A DNA stretch of 29,525 nucleotides from Schoenoplectus triqueter (taxonomy: Eukaryota > Streptophyta > Magnoliopsida > Poales > Cyperaceae), in NCBI GenBank assembly GCA_964058805.1, contig CAXKVV010000635.1, positions 1 through 29,525 of the forward strand, given 5' to 3'. A program made the translations under genes and the position numbers. Within the stretch, counting starts at the first letter, position 1; the number at the start of each line of letters is the position of its first letter. The notes under the pieces are model-generated. The model was given only the letters and a program-made list of their open reading frames with translations, did not search any database and was not told where the DNA came from. This document shows positions 1-9,557 of the stretch, one piece after another.

Positions 1-1978
1 TTAACTTCTCCTTACCTTCAGCAATAAGAGACTTCAAATACTCGAAATGATCTAATGACACCACGCCCATCTTGCCAAGCTCCATTAATTCAGACTTGAT
101 AGCAGCAAATCTCATGGTTTGCAACTCCATTGTTTCTCCTTTCTCCATGCTTCTCTCGCTGATCGGTCGCTTCAAAATTGTGTTAGCATCTTTTCTCCAT
201 CTAGGTAGAATATATTTTGAAGGAAGGTTTATCATACCAATGTGATGCATTATCTTTATGGCATGAGAACAAATTAGACCTTCAAATTCAAACCCCTTGC
301 AATTGCATGAAACTATTTCACTTGTCTTGTCCACCTCGATCATGTAGGACTCGGGTTCAAAATTACTAATTTGCGGATGATAAGTAATATCTACTCGATA
401 CTTTACATCTTTGTTGACCTCTATAACAACACCAAGTAGACTGTTCTTTATTATTCTCTTAAATACCGAAAAAACAGCTTTAGTGTAAACTTGACATGCT
501 TGAACCTCCATTTTGTAAGGAGTTAAGCACTTTGGTGTCTCATTCACAGATTTCAAATCTTCATCGCTCTCTCGTTGCCAAATTCCCTCAATCATTTTTT
601 CAATTTGCTTAACAAATTGATAGATAGAAGTATGATTATTCACCCAAATCTTAAAAAGTGCATTCATGCTTTCACTCCTTTGTGTAGTAGACATGTCAGC
701 AAAGAAATAATCCCGAAAGTAGGCTGGAACCCATTGTGATCGGCTGTTATACATGACATTGAGATGTTTGTTGTCATGTAGTTTGTATTCTTCAATCAAG
801 GTTTTCCATCGAAACTCAAATTCTGAAACACTTAGGCTGCGGTTTATTACAACACCCAACTTCTTTCCCCACCCTTCTTTGGGATTGTATTGTGGCCCTA
901 AGTTCTCCCTAGCCTTCCGCATCACATGCCATTGACAACATCTATGGACCGTGTTGGAAAAAGTAAGTTCAATGGCCTTTCTCATCGCTGGATCCTGATC
1001 AGTAATAAAAGTTGTTGGATGCTTGTTGTACATGGCTTCTAACCATGTTTGGAACAACCAACAAAAATTTTGTGCCGACTCCTGTCTAAGAAGAGCCATC
1101 CCAAAAAATATAGAGTGACGGTGAGGGCTTGTACCTATGAATGGTGCCAAAGGCATGCAATATTTATTAGTTTGATAAGTCGTGTCAAATGTTACAACAT
1201 CACCAAGCTCTTGAAATGCCCTTCTTCCCCTTCCATCAACCCAGAAGATATTTTTCGCAGCACCAGTTTCATCAGGCTCTATAGCATAGAAGAATTCAGG
1301 ATCCTCCTCTTGTTTCTTTTTAAAATACAATAAAGTAGTGTTCACATCTACCCCAATAAGTTTGCGATTTTCAGCTGCAATGAGATTAATCACGTCTTGC
1401 TTTTTGAAAGGAAGGTTCTGTTTGCCCCCATATAACGTTGCCACATACTCTAATATTTGAGATGGTCCCACATTTTGAGCACTCAATTCTCGAACAATTT
1501 GTGCTACTTCTAATGGTATGCCTTTTTGAGATCGAAGATTACGTTTCTTAGAAGGACTCGTAATCAATGTGTGGTTGTGCTCTTCTCTAAAGACACTCAC
1601 TTTCCAAATTTCATTCACAAGTCTGATTCTACAAGCTGCTTGGCAACCAACTCGTGTCATCCCCTTCTCCTTCTCGGGAGTTTTTGGTTTGTTAGAACTT
1701 CCAATCGGCAACTCTTCATCCCGTTGACGCTTTCCAAATCCTTGCTTAGAACAAACAAATATCATCGATGAAATTCCTACTTTTGATTTTGCTTGACTCC
1801 CCCTTCGAACACTAAATCCAATTTGTTCCGCATATATGTTGTAGAAATTATAGGCTTCCAAATCTGTACCAAATTCCATGCCAACATAAGGCACATAGCT
1901 TTCAACTGTCTCTTCAAATAGAAACTGCGCAAGGTCCGCATCATTCAAATTTTCAGCATATGGATCATTGACTTCCAT
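1..1978 (-). CDS. FAR1/FHY3-related protein (MULE transposase-derived), partial at window edge
   Basis: Reading leftwards from the ATG at 1978-1976, 659 codons are open with no stop up to base 1, so the C-terminus lies outside the window. Domains in order: a FAR1 DNA-binding zinc-finger region (about residues 30-140; C76, C112 and H134/H136 in an EEHNH motif); a MULE transposase domain (about 250-450; D265 in VTFDTTY, D327 in ITDQDPA, the HRCCQWH motif, E436 in TQRSES, matching the DDE triad); and a SWIM zinc finger (C558-x-C560-x9-C570-x-H572). FAR1-type proteins are transposase-derived nuclear transcription factors, best known from phytochrome A signalling, but intact MULEs encode the same architecture. 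The ATG is the first after a 3' splice site and is followed by an acidic leader. I cannot tell a domesticated FRS gene from a mobile MULE because one end is missing. A GAAG/GTAAGG at about bases 14-6 could be a splice donor. Confidence 0.9.
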   Translation of the reverse strand, partial: MEVNDPYAENLNDADLAQFLFEETVESYVPYVGMEFGTDLEAYNFYNIYAEQIGFSVRRGSQAKSKVGISSMIFVCSKQGFGKRQRDEELPIGSSNKPKTPEKEKGMTRVGCQAACRIRLVNEIWKVSVFREEHNHTLITSPSKKRNLRSQKGIPLEVAQIVRELSAQNVGPSQILEYVATLYGGKQNLPFKKQDVINLIAAENRKLIGVDVNTTLLYFKKKQEEDPEFFYAIEPDETGAAKNIFWVDGRGRRAFQELGDVVTFDTTYQTNKYCMPLAPFIGTSPHRHSIFFGMALLRQESAQNFCWLFQTWLEAMYNKHPTTFITDQDPAMRKAIELTFSNTVHRCCQWHVMRKARENLGPQYNPKEGWGKKLGVVINRSLSVSEFEFRWKTLIEEYKLHDNKHLNVMYNSRSQWVPAYFRDYFFADMSTTQRSESMNALFKIWVNNHTSIYQFVKQIEKMIEGIWQRESDEDLKSVNETPKCLTPYKMEVQACQVYTKAVFSVFKRIIKNSLLGVVIEVNKDVKYRVDITYHPQISNFEPESYMIEVDKTSEIVSCNCKGFEFEGLICSHAIKIMHHIGMINLPSKYILPRWRKDANTILKRPISERSMEKGETMELQTMRFAAIKSELMELGKMGVVSLDHFEYLKSLIAEGKEKL

Positions 1979-1981
1979 CTA

Positions 1982-2403
1982 CTATAAGAAATAAAATATA
2001 AATTAGAAACATGTAATAAGATAAGAACAAAGGAATTATTAATTCATCAGAACTAATTAGGCACTACCATTGATTCAAAAATAAGCAAAATAAATCGACA
2101 GAGTCTAACTTTATTTTGTACAAATTAATGTAAACATGGATTTAAACTTTATTTTTTGTCACAGTAATTAGTAAAGAAATTTGACAAGAATCGGACAAAT
2201 TGATGTAAAAGAAATAGCTAGACTTTTTATTTTGAAATCGTATTATAAAGGGCCAGATGTCACCTAGTATGGTGTAAGCCCCTTCACATAATGAAATTGT
2301 AGTACAATCTCATATTATCGTCGAAGACAAACCAAACCGAGTGGACTCGAGAAATTACATAGCATATAAGGAAATTGCATTATGAAATCGCCAAAAAATA
2401 TAC
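1982..2403 (-). other. Probable 5' UTR intron of the FAR1-like gene
   Basis: On the minus strand a donor CACAG/GTATAT (GT at 2403-2402) pairs with an acceptor TTTCTTATAG ending at 1982, four bases before the ATG at 1978. The 422-bp interval is AT-rich. The leader exon would lie from 2404 to roughly 2560, where base composition rises and a pyrimidine/purine-rich leader is seen. Leader introns are common in plant FAR1-type genes. This is inferred from splice-site consensus only, without transcript support. Confidence 0.55.
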
Positions 2404-2564
2404 CTGTGAAATACCGAGTGGAAGCTCGAAATCGCTTGAAATCGTCAAAAGTAAAAATACGGAGGCACATAGGTACGATGAATGAGTTTAGGGTTTATCT
2501 CTCCAGAGGAGCGAAGATGCGATAAAGGGCTCGGTTTTTTTTTCACGAAACAAGCGACCGCTGA

Positions 2565-3045
2565 ACCAGAATTTCAAAATTATCGCTGATTAGCGATTGG
2601 ATCCGAACAGATCTAAAATAAAATCCGACGGTTCAAACTGATGAAGCAAAAAAAAATAAAACTTCATGAAGCACCATAATCTTACTCTATATATATAATA
2701 TAAATTTAAATACTTAATACTGATAGTTAATTACATAGGATAAATATTTAGATAACTATAATATATTTAAATACTTCCTGTGTAATTTTGTTCATATTTT
2801 TTTTGTACTGTGTTGATGGATATTATTGTTGCACCCGCTATTATAGCTGACAATAAAAATCCAAGGATGTTGAGATATTGATTAGAATGTTGTTAAATGT
2901 TGTGATTAGAACGTTGAGATGTTGAAATATTTGATGTTGTAATATGTGATTTATATTTTGTTATTGAAATATGTTTTAAAGTTGTTTAGTTGATTTATGG
3001 GAAAATATTATTTTTGTGATGTTTTAATTTTATTTTTCACATCAC
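2565..3045. other. AT-rich intergenic spacer
   Basis: Very AT-rich DNA with no open frame of note. It contains T-rich runs and several imperfect copies of GTTGAGATGTTG-like words around 2865-2940. I see no gene, tRNA or convincing promoter apart from the presumed upstream region of the FAR1-like gene at its left end. Confidence 0.6.
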
Positions 3046-3290
3046 AAGAAATCTAAATACGTATAAAAAATATTTAAATACTCATAATACGTATCTAAAT
3101 ATCTAAATAAGTAAATCATTCAATTATAATTAAGAAATCTAAATACCTATATAATAGATAATTAAATACGCATAACACATATCTCAATAACTAACATAAG
3201 TAAATCACCTTATATAATATAGAAATCTAAATACCTAGAAAATTTATTTAAATACTACTAATTTTATATATAAATACCTGAACAATATGA
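3046..3290. repeat. Degenerate tandem repeat, unit about 87 bp, 2.5 copies
   Basis: Units begin with AAGAAATCTAAATAC at 3046, with near matches at 3132 and 3220 (spacing 86 and 88 bp). Each unit continues with an AATACNCATAA word and, in the first two units, an AATAAGTAAATCA-like tail. The last unit is incomplete. The repeat is AT-rich and non-coding. Confidence 0.75.
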
Positions 3291-3727
3291 TTATATACAA
3301 CACGCTAGCACTTTATCGCGTGGACTTGCACACATGAGCTTGGCGTATTGGAAATTGTCATGTGGGCTTTGCACAGATGGGCTTTACTCGGCGGAAGAAA
3401 AATCACATGCGCGTGATGCTTTAGCGATATTTCCTAAAAAGGAAAGTTCATTAAGCGCAGTTCAGCGAAACTTTTCCAAAAATAAAAAGTCCTTTATGGA
3501 GGGATTTTTTGAGGATTAACATTGAGATACTGTTAGTCGCTTCCAATATATATAAACCCCAATGATATATTACCGAGCCTTATTGCAAAAATAACAAACA
3601 TTCGGATTCTGAAAAAAATTCAAATATTGGTATATTATATTTTGTCCTATAACAGGCGGAGCTCAGTGAGAACCGGAGGGGATCGGGCCCAAAATTTTAA
3701 AAATTAATATATCTGTTAAAAAATGAG
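3291..3727. other. Spacer with a GC-richer patch, no gene recognised
   Basis: From about 3300 to 3530 the base composition is less AT-rich than the flanks (CGCGTGG, GGCGGAAG, GCGCGTGATG). It contains a 61-codon open frame on the plus strand starting at 3334, whose translation resembles no family I know. It may be an old gene or transposon fragment. The rest, up to 3727, is AT-rich and featureless. Confidence 0.4.
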
Positions 3728-4130
3728 TAAAGATACTTAGCTTAAGCTCACGGAGGCTTTTCGTGATCTTAACTCAAAATTTATATCAAATCATCTCCAA
3801 ATTTTAATTTTTCACTCTTATTAAATTTTTCCTATTGAAATCTTATGGGGTACAAAATTTTAGGATGTTTCAAATTTTCTAAGTCGCTCTTTTTAATTTT
3901 TGAAAATAACGTACAAACATTGGATATATTATTATTATTTTTAGAGCCGATTTTTAAAATTAAAAAAACTGACTTATTAAACTCGAAGCATCCCAAATTT
4001 TTGTACTTCATAAGATTTCAATATGAAGAATTTAATGAGAGTGAAAATTTCAAATTTAGAGATGATTTGATTTAATTTTTGAGTTAAACTCACGAAAAGC
4101 CTCCATGAGCTTAAGCTCACGGTATATCCA
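3728..4130. mobile_element. Long-hairpin MITE, copy 1
   Basis: The two halves are inverted copies of each other. The left end reads TAAAGATAC, then a GCTTAAGCTCACGGAGGC-type block; the right end carries the same block inverted (GCCTCCATGAGCTTAAGC), then GTATATCCA. Pairing extends into the interior (AATCATCTCC...AAATTTGGAATG), so the whole element could fold into a hairpin of about 200 bp. A second copy lies at 13078-13482. Two short open frames inside it, one per strand, are only by-products of the inverted repeat. No transposase is encoded. The superfamily is unclear, and TA may be part of the target site. Confidence 0.85.
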
Positions 4131-4470
4131 CTCGTTAAAAATTTATAATATATAATATAATTATGATATTTTTTTATTTCAGCCCTCAAAAATTTTGAGA
4201 CGCGATGTATGAAATATATATAGAAATTTTTTAGCCCTCATATTTTTAGGTCAAAGTCCATCAGTGCCTATAATTATTACAAAAAGGCCAAGATATTAGG
4301 CCTTTTATGCAGAAAAGACGTACAATAATAAATGCTTTGGTCTGATTTGATTTATATCTGGGTAATAGGATAGAAGTTGTCTGGGAATCCTCTATTTCAA
4401 CAATATTTAGAATGGCCCTTTTATTTCATGTCAATTTCGAAGCAAAAAAAAAGGAGGAGAGGGGAGAGAT
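4131..4470. other. Intergenic spacer between two MITEs
   Basis: AT-rich unique-looking sequence with short runs of A and T. It ends in a purine-rich stretch (AAAAAAAAAGGAGGAGAGGGG) that supplies the target site of the next element. No gene seen. Confidence 0.6.
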
Positions 4471-4936
4471 TAGGGTGTTAATGGGTCGGGTCGGGTCATG
4501 TTCGGGTTGGGTCATATTATTTTATTAATATTTTTGATCCGATTTGAACCCGACCCGATTAAATTCGGGTCAAAAAATCTTGATCCATATCCGACTCAAC
4601 GGGTCACGGGTCGATCCGATCCGACCCATGTAAAATAATTAAATATTTATTAATTATTTTTATTTAATTTTAAGTAATAAAATATTGATTAATTTATAAT
4701 TAATCTTAATTAGTACATAATTAATGTATATTTAAGCTTTAATTAGTAATAAATCATAAATTACTTCAAAAAATATAATTAATCGGGTCGGGTTCGGGTC
4801 AACCCGACCCGATCCGATTCGGATAAAAAAATTGAACCGATACCCGACCCATTTATTTTCGGATCGTGTCGGATCAAGTCGGATTCAAATCGGATCGAGT
4901 TAACCTGTCGGGTCGGGTCAAGAATTGACACCCCTA
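4471..4936. mobile_element. hAT-like MITE rich in GGGTCGGGT words
   Basis: The left end TAGGGTGTTAATGGGTCGGG matches the inverted right end TAGGGGTGTCAATTCTTGAC. The element is flanked by an 8-bp near-perfect target duplication, GGAGAGAT (4463-4470) and GGAGAAAT (4937-4944), the size used by hAT transposons. The subterminal regions are full of GGGTCGGGT/ACCCGACCCG words, which may be transposase-binding repeats. The centre (4630-4780) is AT-rich and non-coding. The short minus-strand open frame overlapping the right half reflects these repeats and is not a gene. Confidence 0.85.
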
Positions 4937-5017
4937 GGAGAAATGCATCATACAATACTCTTCCTGTCGACACAATTGTTGTTTCATTTTTAGTTGAAAA
5001 ATAAACCAACTACTACT

Positions 5018-5508
5018 ACCAACAACAATTTTTTTAAATAATTATCTAAATAATTTTAATTTTAATAATAAAAGTGATTAAATTAAAATTTTAAAAATAT
5101 GAATGATAGTGTATCACTGACAAAGATAATTTGTAAAGATACCACTGTCGGTGACGTTTTTCCAATTTTTTTTACTCTTTAGTTAACTTTTTAAAAAAAA
5201 CGCCGGTAAGGTGGCGTTCTCCCATTGGACGCAAATTGAAAGCTGAAAATTGCAAAGTTTGAACGGATTGAGACTCGGCAAAGTAAAAGAAAAGAAAAGA
5301 AAAGAAAAGACGCCACTCTCAGTGTAGTCTTTGTTCAAATACGTCAGTCCGAGTGACATGTTTACAAAGAGCCACTATTAGTGGTGCGTTAGCATTCGTA
5401 TTTTTAAAATTTCAATTTAATTATTTTTAATATTAAAATTTCAATTTAATCATTTTTATTATTAAAATTAAAATTATCTAGATAATTAATTTAAAAAATC
5501 GCTGTACT
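5018..5508. mobile_element. Foldback element with a core of small palindromes (family A, copy 1)
   Basis: AT-rich arms at about 5020-5105 and 5395-5505 are inverted copies (TAATTATCTAAATAATTTT paired with its inverse near 5470-5490, and TTAATAATAAAAGTGATT with its inverse). Between them lies a GC-richer core of about 290 bp with repeated palindromic words built on CACT...AGTG: ATCACTGACA, CCACTGTCGGTGACG, GCCACTCTCAGTG, CCACTATTAGTGG. Arms and arm-core junctions align with those of the element at 24962-25532. No coding capacity. I do not recognise the family; exact ends and target duplication are uncertain. Confidence 0.7.
5285..5310. repeat. (AAAAG)n simple repeat
   Basis: About five perfect AAAAG units inside the core of the foldback element. 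Confidence 0.9.
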
Positions 5509-5592
5509 ACCAATAACACTTTTTCTTCGCTCTTCCATCATTTTGGTCTGAGTACCCTATTCAATCTATTCTAGCATAATGTCATTGATTTA

Positions 5593-5756
5593 TCAAACGA
5601 GCATGCATTCAATTAATTGGCGTACATAGTTGATATCAGAGGAAATCAGCAAAGGCAATCTCTGCACGGTTTCTTTCATTAATAGGCCTAGATTCCAGTT
5701 GTCTCTTGCTACCAGTAGCCTATCCAGACCCCTACAAGTTCTCTCAATCGTTGCTT
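5593..5756 (-). pseudogene. Orphan terminal exon of an unidentified protein gene
   Basis: On the minus strand an acceptor-like TTTTTGTTAAATAG ends at 5757, followed by 53 open codons to a TGA at 5595-5593. The translation looks like genuine protein, with an amphipathic helical character (ERTCRGLDRLLVARDNW, then KETVQRLPLLISSDINYVRQ). No upstream exon could be found between here and the NRDE2 remnant, so this is probably a fragment. It could instead be the last exon of a gene whose other exons I failed to recognise. I do not know the family. Confidence 0.5.
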
Positions 5757-6659
5757 CTATTTAACAAAAACAGTAAACTCACCCACGCTAATTTTTAGAT
5801 GAAATAACAATCGATCGTTATTTCTTGAAATATAGTCATTCATTTTTTGTTTTGGTAAATATTGATTTTGAGGCAAGAAACAGAATTCAACCATATGCAT
5901 AGCGCTCCGTTTGACGAGAATTACTTGCGCCATTGTTCCTAAGAGAAAAACATCACGTCGTTCTAAACATGGAATTCAGCATTCTCAATTCAAAAAAATC
6001 ATGTTCACATTTTTTAAAATTAAATTTATGTTTGTTCTTATTTTGACAAGATATATATTTATATATAATTTTATAACACTTTTCGAACTTAGTTAACTGT
6101 GATGATTTTTTTTTTAGAAAAAAATGAGAGTTTAACTCATAAATTTTATTTTGTGTCTATAAAAATTTGAGTTCATGACCTCTTAAAGAACATTTTAATT
6201 AACTACCACTTCTAGATTATTTACAACCGCGATGGATTAATATAGATTATTACTTTGTGCACATTTTCACATAGCATAAAACAAATCATAGAAAATATAA
6301 ATTTTATATTTAAACGCATCCATCGTAAAATAAAACTAGGTTACAGTTTGTACAGTTTGAATTTAACTTCTAAATTTCGGATTTTTGAAATATAAACAAA
6401 ATATAGCATTAGGAATTGAAGAGAATGATTTTGTAAATTTGCGCTTTTAAAGCAACTAAAAAAAAGAACTTGAGATGTTGCACCCCGTTCACCAAATGCC
6501 TTGTAAAACATTAGGATCGCACTTGTAAAAAAAATATAAAAAGTAAATGATAACATAATGTACAAAAAAAATATGGCATCTGTTACCTACTTAAAATATT
6601 ACAAAAAAAAGTTGGCCATCATGCAGCTCCTGAAAGAGATGAATAATAAACATAGCATT
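5757..6659. other. AT-rich spacer, no gene recognised
   Basis: Contains poly-A and poly-T tracts and short open frames on both strands that look like chance. The right end (about 6340-6659) may be 3' flanking DNA of the ancestral NRDE2 homologue whose stop codon is at 6662-6660. Confidence 0.5.
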
Positions 6660-7910
6660 TCAAACATCCATCTCGTCTTGTAACAATATATCTGAAAGAG
6701 TATGCAACTCTTTGTCACGCATTACTTCTTGCAAATCTGATAGCTCTTTCAGTAGACTTGAGCTTAGTCTCTGGAAGCCGTCTAACCATAGACTTTTAGA
6801 CCTGCAATGGAAAATGACACATGATTAGCTGTCACAACAAAGAAACATGTTTTCTAGAGCTGCTTTCAGTTCCATTCAATGCAGTACCAAAACACTGAAA
6901 CAAATAAAGGGACTACAGGGTAGCACTAATTACCCTTGTATCTGTGAGTGACTGAACTACTGTAGACAGCAAAAACTGCAACAAATGGGATTCCAATTTC
7001 TAAAACAACCAATCTGTACCATTGATCCTATTCTATGTCAAGAGATGAAATCATGCCAAAGTTTGTGTAATAAACTGTTTTGTACGTGGTCGAGGTAGAA
7101 AATTTAATGAACTAAATTAATTACAAGGAAACTACTAATATATCTCTGCACCATTGATTGCAAGAATAAATACACATTTCACATTTGAGATACTGAACTC
7201 CATTCTTCTGAATTCCAATGGCAATTTATCCCTTGACAGAGTAAGATATACCTTCTATTTTACATACATGATAGCCAATTTAAAGGGAAAGGGTTAAATA
7301 TCTACCAGGGATAAGCAGCATCAGGATTACAATTGACCTCTGTCTCATAATTAAAAATAGGGAGAATTCACCTTTTGGTCCTTGAACTTTCTTGAGAAAA
7401 CCAATTGGGTTCTAATCTCTGAAGAATTGCTGTGGAATTACCATTGTAAAACTTCTCCACCAAAGAAATCAATAAATTGGGAGATGAGAGAGAATCATGC
7501 CTCCTCAGAAGATAATGAGAGCAGGCAGTCTGCTAAATCTTCAAACAATATCACCCTAGAAAGTTGTTCATCACCTTCTTCTTGTGCTGATCCATTGTAC
7601 AGGACATTGTATTATCAACAAAAGAAAAAAGATTATCAATTATTCATTTAATTTAAAAAAAGAAGCTGAGAGTGGAATGAGCCTACTTACTAGAATTTTC
7701 ACGAACAGGCATCCACTGCAGTAGTCTCTTGATGCTTCCTCCTCAGATAATCTATGCTAGACTTTAGCATCCTTAACCTCGCTATGAGATTCAGAATCAA
7801 TATCAATACCAAGCTTCTTTAGAGATGACTCAACATCCTGTATTTGATTGTTTTCATCATCAGGAGCATCTTCGTCATTTTCTTTAGCTATAGAATTTCC
7901 CCTCTTGTTT
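6660..7910 (-). pseudogene. NRDE2-homologue remnant (three recognisable exons, unprocessed)
   Basis: Three minus-strand exon-like blocks in ancestral order. Block A (7910-7691) encodes SLKKLGIDIDSES and, after an in-frame TAG and a frameshift, LLQWMPVRENS, ending at a GTAAGT donor. Block B (7586 to about 7370), after a GATCAG acceptor, encodes LSRVILFEDLADCLLSLSSE with in-frame TGA and TAA stops further on. Block C (6801-6660), after a TTGCAG acceptor, encodes LWLDGFQRL, KELSDLQEVMRDKEL and ILLQDE before TGA. These match, from memory, the central and C-terminal conserved blocks of NRDE2, a nuclear RNA-surveillance partner of the MTR4 helicase. Splice sites remain, so this is a DNA-level copy. 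The N-terminus and most of the region between B and C are absent. Assignment rests on recognised motifs, not on a search. Confidence 0.75.
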
Positions 7911-7954
7911 CTGTTGTGAAAGACACATAGAATCAAGGAAAATCTTCATAAATT

Positions 7955-8070
7955 GTTATGATTTCTTTCTATACAGTGTAACAAAAAAGGATTTAAAAGA
8001 AATAAAATTAGAGTGGGAAGGGAGTTTCTAGGAGTCTGTGTGTTATTTTTCTGTTAATCTCTGAAATCCA
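7955..8070 (+). mobile_element. Possible 5' LTR remnant of the copia element
   Basis: A TG...CA interval (TGTTATGATT to GAAATCCA) lies directly before the primer-binding site, where a 5' LTR must end. At 116 bp it is short for a copia LTR, so the start is a guess, and no 3' copy is present to compare because the element is truncated. The end at 8070 is better supported than the start. Confidence 0.4.
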
Positions 8071-8073
8071 TTA

Positions 8074-8085
8074 TGGTATCAAAGC
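8074..8085 (+). other. Primer-binding site (initiator Met-tRNA type)
   Basis: TGGTATCAAAGC is one base from the canonical TGGTATCAGAGC complementary to the 3' end of plant initiator tRNA-Met. It lies 27 bp before the gag ATG at 8101, as expected in Ty1/copia elements. Confidence 0.85.
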
Positions 8086-8229
8086 AGAGGTTGGTTAGAG
8101 ATGTTGATTGCTGATGGCAATACCGAAGGTGATCTGAACATCTTTTCTATCCCTAGTTCTTCAATCTCTCCTAGTGACTCTTCTGTTTCCGCTGTAAACA
8201 ATTCTGATTCTCTATTCTGCTGAAATTAT

Positions 8230-9240
8230 TTGTCAGTATTTGTTCTCAAAAGCATGGCTGACATGGTCTCATTTTCACAAACTCTTACCAATGTGCTCCT
8301 TAATGGTACAAATTATTTACCATGGTGTCGTGCAGTAACAATTGCCCTAGGAGATCAAGCAAAGTTAGGGCATATTGATGGCACCTCAAAGAAACCAGCT
8401 GCGGTTCGTGATGAATTAACAACTTGGCAAACTAATGACCATCAGGTCATGTCATGGATCTTCAACTCCATGGAATCTCAAATTTATGAAATATTCGCAT
8501 ACTCTGATTCAGCAAAAACCTTGTGGGATTCTCTGAAAGAGATGTATGGACAGGTGAACAATGCATCCAGAATCTTTGAACTTCAACAAAAACTTGCAAA
8601 AACCAAGCAAAACTCAGATCAGTCATTCATAGACCATCTTAGCCGATTAAAGAAGCAACTAGAAGAGCTAAAGCAGTATCGACCCCCTGCATCAACAATA
8701 GAAGAGTATGTTAGAAGAGAAGAACAAGACAAAGTATTTCTTCTCCTTGCAAGTCTCACGTCTGAGTATGAGGAGGTAAAACGAGACATACTAATGCGAG
8801 TTGAATTATCTTCATTTACTATTGTGTGTGCTATCATTCAAGGTGAAGAGACTCGAAAACGAGTCATGAACTCTGAAAATAAGGTATTGGTTCCTACTGA
8901 AACTTCTGCTCTTTATTTAAGTTCTAAAACAAGATGGAACAAGAACAAGGAAAAGAAGGTAAAATTCAATTGTGAACGTTATCATCGGGATGGACACAAC
9001 AAAGATCGATGCTCGGTACTTCATCCCCAGTTGAAACCGACCAAGTTCAGGAATACACAGGCAAAGATAGTGGTGCATACTGAGAACTCCATAGTTGTTG
9101 GCAAAAACTTTCAAACTCAACTTGACCAGCTAAATCGTCAATTGCAAGCTCTTATGGAATCACATACTAAAATCTCAAGGGTAGATATGGTCAAAACTGA
9201 ATTAAATATTGGAAATTGTTATGCCCTTTTCTCTCTTTAG
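8230..9240 (+). pseudogene. Copia gag remnant (336-codon open frame)
   Basis: The largest open block of the copia element, in frame with the upstream ATG at 8101 but cut off from it by TGA at 8221. Residues 15-60 carry the copia gag N-terminal pattern (LNGTNYLPWCRAV); residues 80-200 match the UBN2/retrotransposon gag region (AKTLWDSLKEMYG, RIFELQQKL, FLLLASLTSEYEEVKRDIL). The CCHC zinc knuckle reads C248-x2-Y251-x4-H256-x4-C261, so the second Cys has become Tyr. It ends in TAG directly before the protease, where an intact copia polyprotein would read on. Confidence 0.85.
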
Positions 9241-9487
9241 AATTCTCAAATTATAGTAGATACAGGTGCAACTGACAATCTGTTTAGTTCAAGTCAATTT
9301 TTGTCAAATACCAGTCCAAATGCCACATATTCTCATGTGACGGTTGCTAATGGGGCTACAATACCTACTAAGGGAATTGGAAACACAGAATTATTTAAAA
9401 AAAATTGTTGTGGTTGTCTCAGATTTAAAGACAAACTTACTTTATATTAGTAAATGCACTAATCTATGAAACTGTAATGTAATCTTT

Positions 9488-9557
9488 ATTCCTCAAAAAG
9501 TAATGTTCTAAGACCGTGTTTCATTCCTCAAAAAGTAATGTTCTAAGACCGTGTTTC
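9488..9557 (+). repeat. Perfect 35-bp tandem duplication inside the copia relic
   Basis: Unit 9488-9522, starting ATTCCTCAAAAAGTAATG, is repeated without a mismatch at 9523-9557. It lies between the protease and GAG-pre-integrase blocks and adds to the frame disruption. Confidence 0.9.

Noticed and set aside
753..1771. Plus-strand open frames of 60-94 codons
   Set aside because: They lie antisense to the continuous FAR1-like minus-strand frame, whose domains are unmistakable.
3845..4189. Overlapping open frames on both strands whose peptides resemble one near 13255
   Set aside because: The resemblance comes from the inverted-repeat MITE copies, not from a shared protein.
4471..4936. GGGTCGGGT words considered as interstitial telomere repeats
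   Set aside because: The plant telomere unit is TTTAGGG; the words here are subterminal repeats of a bounded MITE with a target duplication.
4779..5009. Minus-strand 76-codon frame with repeated Arg/Asp/Pro-rich peptide
   Set aside because: It is a translation of GGGTCGGGT words at the end of the hAT-like MITE.
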